Positions 9,420 to 15,604 of a stretch of 15,604 nucleotides of DNA are shown one piece after another (the first letter of the stretch is position 1; each line of letters starts with the position of its first letter). Source of the stretch: Ophiocordyceps camponoti-saundersi (nom. inval.) (lineage: Eukaryota; Ascomycota; Sordariomycetes; Hypocreales; Ophiocordycipitaceae); assembly GCA_003339415.1 (NCBI GenBank), contig PDHQ01000566.1:1-15604 (forward strand), read 5' to 3'. The notes under the pieces were generated by a model. It saw only the letters and a program-made list of their open reading frames with translations, was not told the origin of the DNA and did no database searches. Both the position numbers and the translations under genes were made by a program.

Positions 9420-10200
9420 TTATTACTATTAATATAGGAATAATTATATTAGAAAAGTTTTTAATAAACTTTCTATAATAATTATAGTATCTTATAAATT
9501 ACTATATATTTTTAATCGATTTAGGTATAGGCTAGTCCTTTAAAGGTTCTAATTTGCTAGGGTCTATTTTAATATTATAAGGGGTTATAATAGTGCCTAG
9601 AAATTTAACTTCTTTAGAAAAGAATTTATATTTCTTAGGATTAATATATAATTCGGCTTTCCGTAAAGCTTCTAATACCTTTTTTAAGTGAATTTTATAT
9701 TCTTCTACGGTATCTAAAAATATAATAATATCGTCTTAATAAGCCGTAGTAAATATATCTAAATAATCTCTTAGAATATAATTTATATATTTTTAAAAAG
9801 TAGCGGGGCTATTATATAATCCTAAAGGTAATACTAAATATTTATAGCTTTCGTATCTAGTTCCGAAGGCTATTTTATATTCGTCTCCTTCCGCTATTTA
9901 TATTTAGTAATAAGCTAATTTTAAATCTAACTTAGTAAAATACTATTTCTAGCTTAATCTATCTTTTAGTTCTATAATTAAAGGTATTAGCGTTCTATCT
10001 TTAATAGTATTATTATTTAATTTTCGATAGTTAATTACGGGCCTTAATTTATCTTTTTCTTCGCCTAATTTATTAGTAAAGGTAACGGGAGCTTTATAAG
10101 GGCTTTTAGAAGGTCTTATATATCCCTTTTTAATTTATTCTTCTAGATATTCCTTTAATACTTATAGTTATTTTTCGTTACTATTATAAATTCGTATAAA
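9420..10200 (-). other. Reverse transcriptase domain of pol
   Basis: Ordered blocks read IKKGYIRPSKSPYKAPVTF, then KLRPVINYRK, TIKDRTLIPLI, YFTKLDLKLAYY, EGDEYKIAFGTRYESY, LVLPLGLYNSPATF, and FTTAY-stop-DDIIIFLD, followed by the thumb-like PKKYKFF and LGTIITP blocks. Both catalytic Asp codons of the YxDD box are kept (9730-9735). The codon between Y and D is TAA (9736-9738), most simply a former CAA. Stops elsewhere sit at Trp and Gln positions. Confidence 0.92.
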
Positions 10201-10920
10201 TTATAGTTCCGAATTAGGCTTTAATTTAATTTCGTAATCCTATAAGCTTCTTTTAGGTAAGGTATTATCCGGGGGTTCTTTAAATATATCTAAGAATTCT
10301 TCTAGAATTTCTTTAGGTATTAATTTATAGCGTTCTAACTTTTCTTTAGAATAAGAAGCTATTTCTTCCTTATAATCTACGCTAGAAATAGCAGCTAACG
10401 TAGTAGTAGTATAAGGCGTTTTACTATAAATTTTATTACTTTTAGCTTTATTATAAGGTTCTTACTTATAATAATTATATTTATTTCTTATAGTAAATTT
10501 CTAATTATTATTAAAGAAGTTTTTCCTTTCTTTAATTTCCTTAATTAAACTATTCTTATTATTCGGGCTTCTCGCCTTTTTAAAATTTCTCGAGCTAAAT
10601 CTTTTATAAAGATTTCCTAAGGCGTTATTAAACCTAGTATTTTCTTTTCTATTCGTATAATTATAATAAGGTCGATTTTTATTATAACTATTTATATTCG
10701 ATCGTCTATTCTTATAGTAATCGTTTTTTATAGATTTAGATTACTTATTTTTTACGCTTAACTTACTTCTATTAGTATTTCTAGAAATCTTATAATAAGG
10801 CTTCTTACCGTTATTATAATTATACCTTCTTAGTTTATTTTTCCTTCTAGAATCCGTTCGATTATTTTTACTAATATTACTATTAAAAGTATTAGATATT
10901 AAATAATCGTTTATAAATTT

Positions 10921-11316
10921 AACTTAGCCGGTTTTCTAGTTAATTTGCGGATTATATTTATAAAGAAAAGGATAACCTAATATTATATCGTATTCTACTA
11001 TTTTAAAAATATCGAAGGTATCGGTAAAGGTATAAGGTCCTATTTTAAATTCGAAGTGATTAGTTTCGTATAAAATTAATCCCTTATTAAACTAAAAATT
11101 AAATCCTTCGGCGTTTTTTACTATACTAGGCGTTTTCTTTTTTATATAGCTTAAGTTTAGATATTTTATAGCTATAGGTAAAATATAATTACTAGCAGCT
11201 CCGCTATCTATAAAGGCAGTTACTTCTTTTTCTTTATATCTTAAAGTAAAGGTTAGTCTAGAAATAGGGATTTTAGTATTATTAGTTTTAATAGTAATAG
11301 TATTAATACTTTGCAA
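10921..11316 (-). other. Aspartic protease domain of pol
   Basis: The 74-codon open stretch 11316-11092 contains TAFIDSGAASNYI, the retropepsin active-site motif (D at 11206-11208). Past a stop at about 11089, the same frame continues with DIFKIVEYDIILGYPFLY and NPQIN-stop, the usual flap-to-C-terminal ILG block. It opens with TTG only because the frame is a fragment between stops and is not a separate gene. The protease would mature Gag and Pol. Confidence 0.88.
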
Positions 11317-11420
11317 TCTAGGATAGTTATAATAACGCCTTTCCGTTCCTAAATCCTTACTAAAATCCTTATTCTTATTAGTTATACTTTTATTTACCCT
11401 TCTTAAATAGAGGCTTTCCC

Positions 11421-11427
11421 TTTTCCC
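11421..11427 (-). promoter_or_regulatory. Candidate -1 ribosomal frameshift site (gag to pol)
   Basis: The minus-strand heptamer G-GGA-AAA lies in the Gag frame (codons AAG GGA AAA), 15 bases before the Gag TAA at 11403-11405. A one-base backward slip enters the Pol frame as GKRESLYLRRVNK, leading into the protease. This fits the X-XXY-YYZ rule for -1 slippery sites. RIP may have altered neighbouring bases, and no downstream pseudoknot was established. Confidence 0.45.
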
Positions 11428-12632
11428 TTAAGGTTTTCTTTAAATTCCTCGGGTTACGTTAGAAAATCCTACCTTCTAAGGCTATTTTTTTCGGTAAGGG
11501 ATCCGTTTTCGATAGGTCCCTTAGTTAATAATTCTCTTATAGAGGTAATTATAGCTTAAATCGTATCTAATTCGATACTAAGAATTCGGGGTCGAAAATC
11601 GTAGTTATTTCCTTTATTTTCCTTAAGAATCCTATAATTAGTTTCCCTATCGAGAAGGAATTCTATTTCTTTAATAAAGAACCTTTCGTTAATAAAGCCG
11701 GCTTCCTTATAAAAGGTCGGTAAGGACGGGTAATAATTAATATTCTATTTTTCCCGTAAGTGAAAATTATAGTCCTTATTATAGTAAAATTGCTAGCTAA
11801 GATTATAATACGCTTACTTATACTTATTAAAGAATTCTTCTAAGTACCTTAAGTGCTAAAATAATTCGTTATAAGGAAAGTAGTTATTATTTTTCTAATC
11901 TTCGAATTCTTTTAGAATTAATTCCTTTATCTTAATAAAATACTATATTTTTTCGTCTTCTTCTTTACTATCGGTTTCGATAGTATAAAGATATTCTGTT
12001 ATAAGAAGGGGTAATTCTTCTTTTTCCTTCTTTATTTTATCTTCCGGAATAAGGCTATCCTCTCTTCCTAGGATAAGTTCGTAGTTTTCCCCTATTTCGT
12101 TAAGGTTGTTAATATAGTCGTTAAGACTAAGGGTCGAAATAGAGTTTTCCGAAAGGCTATACTAGCTAGGTAAGTTAGAATAATAAGGAATCGGTTCGAT
12201 TCCTCTTTATCGTATTATAGCTTATTTTTCCGTAACCTACTTATAAGTTTTAAAAGGGTTATTTTTACCTAGCGAGTAAAACTCTCCTCCTAAATCGAAT
12301 TCCGTACTAGCTTCTAAAGGGCTTATAGGCTCTAAAGGCTTCTTCGTATTCCTAACCGTATTCTAGCTATCTAGGAATAGCGTATTAGCTATAAGTTCCG
12401 GGTTATATTACTATCTTAGTTCTTCTCGGAATTCGTATTTCTCTCGGTTTAAGTTATCTTCTTTCGTTAGCAGTTTAAATTTCGTACTACGAATAGTATT
12501 CCGTTCCTTCCTATTTAGGCCTAGCGTATTATAATTAGTAGCTAGGTAAGAAGAAATAACGTTAATTGTCTTACTATTCGTAGAAGAGGTTTTTCCTATT
12601 CCTTTTCCTTTTCCTTTTCCCTATTTTTTAAA

Positions 12633-12674
12633 GTAGTTTTTTATAATATAGCCTTCTTTATTATAAAAGAAGCA
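12633..12674 (-). other. Gag CCHC zinc knuckle with three of four ligands mutated to Tyr
   Basis: The Gag frame reads CFFYNKEGYIIKNY. The spacing is exactly CX2CX4HX4C, but the second Cys, the His and the last Cys are Tyr codons. These changes correspond to TGC-to-TAC and CAC/CAT-to-TAC/TAT, each a single RIP transition. The knuckle binds element RNA in the family. Confidence 0.88.
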
Positions 12675-13400
12675 GATAATAGGCTTCGAGGATACTATAT
12701 CTAAATCTATAAGGTTTCCTTAATTAGCGTAATTTTTCTTATATTTTTTATTACCTTTATTAATATAAGAAGAGGTATTTTTACTTCCTTATTTTTACTA
12801 CTTTCTTTCGAAGAGTTAATCGTCGATTTTAATAGTAGAAGCTATATAAGTAGATAGCTCTTTAAGTCTATCTTACTTATATAATTCGTTTTTAACTTTA
12901 TCTTTTAGTCCTTTATAAAAAATAGCTATAAGGGCTTTATCTTCCTAGTCTAACTTACTAGTTATTTATCGGAATTTAGTAGCGTAGTTAGAAGCAGCCC
13001 CTTTTTACCGTAAGGTTCGTAATTTATACTCTGCAGTTCTTACTTTATCTTACTAGCCGAAAACTTCCCGTAGTTTTTCTTCGAATTAATCGAAATTAGC
13101 AAAAATAAGCTCCGTTTCTTCTTCCCTATTATCTATAAGTCCTAAATAATTCCTTAGTATAGGTTCGAACTAATTTAAAGCTATACTTTCTAAGTAAGTA
13201 GAAGTATAAATTACCTTTATAAGTTTATTATAAAAGGCGGAAGAATAGAGCCTAAAATAAGCTCTAATATTAGTTAAGAACGCTTATAAATCGTTATCTT
13301 TTCCGCTATAATATTTAGGTCTCGGAACCTTACTAATATCTATAATAGGTCTAGGATTAGTAGTAGTATAGGGGGGTGCAGGGGAGGCTATATTAGATAT

Positions 13401-13630
13401 ATTATATACTACTAGGTAGCGCCGCTTATTTCCTAATTAGGAAAGAAAAAAGTGGATTTTTACCTTTTATTTCCGTGGAGATATATGCGATTGAAAAAGT
13501 ACTATTTTTCTATTTTTTTTTTCTATTTTCTCTATTTTTTCTATTTTTCTAGGAAAGGAATTCTTTAGCACACTCTCTTCTTATTCTTTATACCTATAAG
13601 GCAGTTATAGTAGTAAAAAAGCTTTTAACG
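13401..13630 (-). other. Retrotransposon leader between 5' LTR and gag
   Basis: Untranslated leader, about 230 bases. Adjacent to the LTR the minus strand reads cgttaaaagctt, in which I cannot recognise a tRNA primer-binding site. A purine-rich simple tract (13500-13555) occupies its middle. This stretch keeps more TG and CA dinucleotides than the rest of the window, for example near 13450-13492 and 13567-13606. Confidence 0.55.
13500..13555. repeat. Low-complexity (TTTTTCTA)-like tract
   Basis: Pyrimidine-rich run of T4-10 separated by CTA on the plus strand, so the element's leader RNA is A/G-rich here. Confidence 0.7.
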
Positions 13631-14482
13631 TATTACGGATTATACCCGTAATTACCTAATCTTACCCGTAGCCCTTAATCTAAGCTTCTAAAGATAAAAA
13701 GAGAAAAGGGGTAATAAGAAGGTAAGGGGCTTTACTTACTTTAACCGGGCAGTAAGTAGCCGGAATAGGAAATTCATAAAGTATAAATAAGTAAGAACTT
13801 CCTAAATAGAAATATCTTATAAGGTAGGGGAAGGTTATAGAGAGTAGGCTTTTAAGGTGCAAATTGTTTAGATTAAAAGCTTAGAGAAGAAGGAAAGGAA
13901 AGACCCTTTAAGGGAAGGAAGCCTTCCTTTTATAGTTTTCCTTCTCTAAGAAACTATCTAATTATATAAGCTAGCTAGAAAGTTATAGAATACCGTAGAA
14001 GCTTTATATTATAAATATACTAGCGAATAGAATAGCTTTATCTTATTCTATTTGCTTTTATCGTATTCTTTTTGCTTTAAAATTAAATTCCTACTTTAAA
14101 ATTAACCCTTAATTTTAAATCTACTATATCCCTTAGCGAATAGAATAGCTTTATTCTATTCTATTATATTTTATTAGCTTCTAGGCTAATAATAAATTAT
14201 AATAGATAATTCTTTATTTATAATAGCTGATATTTCTTTCCGTTTTTAACCGTCTCTAACCGTTCTTCTTATCCTAGGAATTTTATTCGTTATTCTTATC
14301 TTTATTATCTTATCTTATTATCCGGTATTTAACCTTCTAAGGTTTAGCCGTAATTTAAATACTAGATACTAGTATTTTTACTTTATTATATAAATTATAT
14401 TATTAAGCTGTTTATATAATAAATACTGCTTATATAATAAGAATAGTACTTTTAACTAGTATTTATATCCTAGATTATTATA
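13631..14482 (-). repeat. 5' LTR of the chromovirus (852 bp, uninterrupted)
   Basis: Matches the reconstituted left LTR and the nested solo LTR with no gaps. In element orientation it starts at 14482 (tataataat, from TGTAATAAT by RIP) and ends at 13631 (ccgtaata). It should hold the promoter, but with this base composition no TATA box can be singled out. A 60-codon open stretch (13862-13680) is an uninterrupted piece of LTR, also seen in the nested copy at 6556-6738, and has no known protein character. Confidence 0.92.
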
Positions 14483-14487
14483 TTACT
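14483..14487. repeat. Target-site duplication TTACT (right)
   Basis: Identical to 5474-5478. Joining 5478 to 14488 gives the pre-insertion sequence. Confidence 0.85.
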
Positions 14488-14810
14488 ATACTAAAAAATA
14501 ACTTAGTAAGGAAAAAAGGGTAAAAAATAGAAAATAATTTATAACTAAGACTATAATAACCTTACTAACCTAAAAAAAAGATATTACGTAAAGAAAACCC
14601 TTTTCTTCTTTACTAATTTTTTAAATTATTTTTTTCTTTTTAATTAAGCTTTTAAAAGAAATATTAGTGTTTTTAGTACTTAGTATAAGGTAGCAAATAA
14701 AATAATTTTTATCTTTTTTAATAATTTATTTAAAGATAAAAAAAAAATATAGCCTTATAAAATATATAATTTTAAGTAAAATAAGCCTTAAAAGCTTTTA
14801 GAATAATATT
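14488..14810. other. AT-rich right flank, no gene; weak inverted repeat
   Basis: No coding frame is seen. An imperfect inverted repeat pairs about 14500-14519 (agtaaggaaaaaagggt) with about 14597-14618 (acccttttcttctttact), with some 80 bases between. It could form a stem or be the ends of a small decayed element. Confidence 0.4.
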
Positions 14811-15105
14811 TATCTTTACTTATAATAAATTCTTAAAATAAATATATTTTTTCTATTAATATTTTTATAATAATTATAAGAAAATAAGTAAAATTATAAA
14901 AAAAAAACTTTTTAGCTATTATAATACTTATCTATTTCTTTAAATTATCTTTTACTATTATATAATTTATTAAAGCTTTTTTTCTTATTAATATCTTTAA
15001 AAATTATTTTTAAAAAAAAATTATCTTTAACTTTTTACTATAAAGTAAGTAAAATAGCTAAAATTATAAAAAAATTACTATTTAGAAGCGCTTTTAATAA
15101 AGGTT
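14811..15105. repeat. Direct repeat of ~300 bp, copy 1
   Basis: Aligns with about 15320-15604, offset 508-509. Shared blocks include tataataaattcttaaaat at 14821 and 15330, and tttagaagcgctttta at 15081 and 15589. No protein-like frame. The second copy is cut by the window edge, so the full unit may be longer. Confidence 0.7.
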
Positions 15106-15136
15106 TTTTAAAAATTATTAAAAAAATAATTAACGC

Positions 15137-15310
15137 TAGTAACTAATTTTTTAGTCTTTAGTTAGTTACTAACTAACTAAAGACTAAAAGTAACTAACTA
15201 AAATTAGTTACTATAAGTACTTTAGTTAGTTAGGACTTTTTTTAGTTTTTAAAAATAAGGACTTTAGTTAGTTAGTCCGGACTAACTAAAAAAAGACTAA
15301 AAAGTTACTA
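15137..15310. mobile_element. MITE-like palindromic element, TA-flanked (170 bp between TA repeats)
   Basis: Positions 15139-15308 begin gtaac and end gttac and are bordered by TA on both sides (15137-15138, 15309-15310). The ends are imperfect inverted repeats containing tttttagtc and its complement. Inside is a 19-bp perfect hairpin (15149-15167 with 15171-15189, 3-base loop), an outer 12-bp arm pair (15139-15150 with 15200-15211), and a 22-bp perfect palindrome centred on CCGG (15268-15289). TA duplications with inverted ends suggest a Tc1/mariner-type non-autonomous element. TA is so common here that the flanks alone prove little. Confidence 0.5.
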
Positions 15311-15319
15311 ATTAATTTT

Positions 15320-15604
15320 AAACCTTACCTATAATAAATTCTTAAAATAACTATATTCTTTCTATTAATATTTTTATAATAATTATAAGAAAATAGATAA
15401 AATTATAAAAAAGTAATTTTTAGCTATAATAATACCTATTTGTTTTTTAGATTATTACTTACTATTATATAATCTACTAAGGTTTTTTTTTCTAAGTAAT
15501 ATTTTTAAAAAATATTTTTTAAAAAATCTTATTTTTAACCTTTTATTAAAAAATAAGTAAAATAGCTAAAATTATAAAAAAAGTACTATTTAGAAGCGCT
15601 TTTA
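15320..15604. repeat. Direct repeat of ~300 bp, copy 2 (runs off the window)
   Basis: Partner of 14811-15105. Mainly transitions plus length changes in A/T runs separate the two. It starts about ten bases right of the palindromic element. Confidence 0.7.

Larger units (their letters stand above)
7381..11427 (-). pseudogene. pol (protease-RT-RNase H-integrase-chromodomain), RIP-inactivated
   Basis: One frame (minus-strand codons ending at positions 3n+1) can be followed for about 1349 codons without a shift. The order is protease with DSGA near 11206; reverse transcriptase with LRPVINYRK (from about 10044), TKLDLKLAYY (about 9940-9905) and Y-stop-DD (9730-9741); RNase H with ETDASNYAIGA and TDYKN; integrase with an N-terminal zinc region, a catalytic core with IISDRDPKF, and KKLGPF; and a C-terminal chromodomain. 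Dozens of in-frame stops fall where the family has Trp (TAG) or Gln (TAA/TAG), as CpA-targeted mutation predicts. Pol is in the -1 frame relative to Gag. The C-terminal end is uncertain: tandem TAA codons at 7420-7425 could be original stops or mutated Gln codons. Confidence 0.92.
11403..13400 (-). pseudogene. gag (capsid/nucleocapsid), RIP-inactivated
   Basis: A single frame of about 666 codons runs from about 13400 to a TAA at 11403-11405. The N-terminal half carries the retrotransposon Gag capsid pattern: PKYYSGKDNDL and AFLTNIRAYFRLY, then YLESIAL, FEPILRNYL, KVRTAEYKLRTLR, KGAASNYATKFR, and LIAIFYKGLKDKVKNELYK. A CCHC zinc knuckle (12633-12674) and a Lys/Gly-rich tail (GKGKGKG) follow. 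A long C-terminal extension (about 12600-11403), acidic in its middle part (for example KEEDEKI near 11943), precedes Pol. No ATG remains near the start. ATA codons at 13398-13400 or 13389-13391 are likely mutated starts. Stops sit at Trp and Gln positions. Gag would form the particle packaging element RNA. Confidence 0.87.
5479..14482 (-). mobile_element. Full-length Ty3/gypsy chromovirus-type LTR retrotransposon, RIP-inactivated, with a nested solo LTR
   Basis: A complete copy-and-paste element, coding on the minus strand. It has LTRs at both ends (852 bp each once the nested insertion is removed), a 6443-bp interior (7188-13630), and TTACT duplications outside. The order on the minus strand is leader, Gag with CCHC knuckle, protease, reverse transcriptase, RNase H, integrase with GPF motif, and chromodomain. 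Reverse transcriptase before integrase is Ty3/gypsy order, and a chromodomain at the integrase C terminus defines chromoviruses. The ancestral length was 8147 bp. Gag and Pol keep their frames throughout, so damage is almost purely by transition. No frame is open, so this copy cannot make its proteins. Confidence 0.93.
1..15604. other. RIP-mutated, AT-rich transposon-dense region
   Basis: Across the whole window TG and CA dinucleotides are nearly absent on both strands and TA is extremely common, whereas CG, CT and AG remain. Long stretches (for example 3061-3600) contain no TG or CA at all. Recognisable coding remnants are damaged as CpA-targeted C-to-T change on either strand predicts: TGG and CAA/CAG become stops, TGC/TGT and CAC/CAT become Tyr codons. 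This is the established signature of repeat-induced point mutation in ascomycete fungi. No intact gene was found. The organism assignment is inference from this signature and the element types. Confidence 0.92.

Noticed and set aside
9736..9738. Y-stop-DD in RT as evidence of an unusual polymerase
   Set aside because: TAA is most simply CAA changed by RIP, as at many other Gln positions in this pol.
11092..11316. 74-codon open frame as an independent small gene
   Set aside because: It is the protease part of pol between two RIP-made boundaries; protease and RT motifs continue beyond the stop in the same frame.
12590..12622. Short pyrimidine repeat as a regulatory tract
   Set aside because: It is in the Gag frame and encodes the Gly/Lys-rich tail after the zinc knuckle.
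7381..13400. Stop-codon reassignment (for example TAA/TAG read as Gln, as in ciliates)
   Set aside because: Stops also occur at Trp positions, and Cys/His positions are Tyr. Only CpA/TpG mutation explains all these classes together.
13610..13630. tRNA primer-binding site next to the 5' LTR
   Set aside because: No TGG-type start (or TAG by RIP) complementary to a known tRNA end is recognisable; priming may be unusual or the site too mutated.
13680..13862. 60-codon open frame on the minus strand
   Set aside because: Same LTR segment as above in the 5' LTR; the third LTR copy lacks the start. Treated as LTR sequence.
1..15604. Mitochondrial or plasmid origin suggested by high A+T
   Set aside because: Chromodomain LTR retrotransposon, target duplications, retained CpG and RIP signature all indicate nuclear chromosomal DNA.
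14811..15604. CRISPR-like repeats
   Set aside because: Only two long (about 300-bp) copies with one palindromic spacer; no short regular repeats and a eukaryotic context.

Overview
This window looks like a gene-poor, AT-rich transposon graveyard from the nuclear genome of a filamentous ascomycete (Pezizomycotina). The main clue is base composition. CpA and TpG are almost absent on both strands and TpA is in great excess, while many CpG, CT and AG steps survive. Coding remnants are broken in a matching way: Trp and Gln codons have become stops, and Cys and His codons have become Tyr. That is the signature of repeat-induced point mutation (RIP). I cannot name a species, and I see no intact host gene, rRNA, tRNA or CRISPR array.

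Left third (1-5473). This part holds two direct copies of an unrecognised repeat of roughly 0.8 kb, at about 1005-1805 and about 2520-5100. The second copy is split by a 1776-bp LTR-type element (2691-4466). That element has two 210-bp terminal repeats, a purine tract before the second repeat, and a probable 5-bp target duplication. Its interior holds a heavily damaged, unrecognised reading frame with no visible reverse transcriptase. The rest of this third is AT-rich sequence in which I see no gene.

Centre (5474-14487). This is a complete Ty3/gypsy chromovirus-type LTR retrotransposon on the minus strand, flanked by the 5-bp duplication TTACT. Reading right to left, it has a 5' LTR (13631-14482), a leader, Gag with a CCHC knuckle (about 13400-11403), Pol (about 11427-7381: protease, reverse transcriptase, RNase H, integrase, GPF motif, C-terminal chromodomain), a polypurine tract, and a 3' LTR (5479-7187). 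Pol lies in the -1 frame relative to Gag, and a G-GGA-AAA slippery heptamer lies in phase just before the Gag stop. Both frames can be followed for about 6 kb without a shift, so the decay is essentially by substitution. The 3' LTR is itself interrupted by an inverted solo LTR of the same family (5936-6787), flanked by TTAAA. All three LTRs come out at exactly 852 bp.

Right end (14488-15604). An AT-rich flank is followed by two direct copies of a roughly 300-bp sequence about 509 bp apart. Between them lies a 170-bp hairpin-rich, TA-flanked, MITE-like element (15139-15308).

The inferred order of events is: repeat units first, then the short LTR element inside one unit. Separately, the chromovirus inserted and later received a second copy of its family, which collapsed to a solo LTR. 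RIP affected all of them. The most unusual base-level pattern is that aligned repeat copies repeatedly differ by whole CG-to-TA dinucleotide swaps, with almost no TG or CA intermediates.
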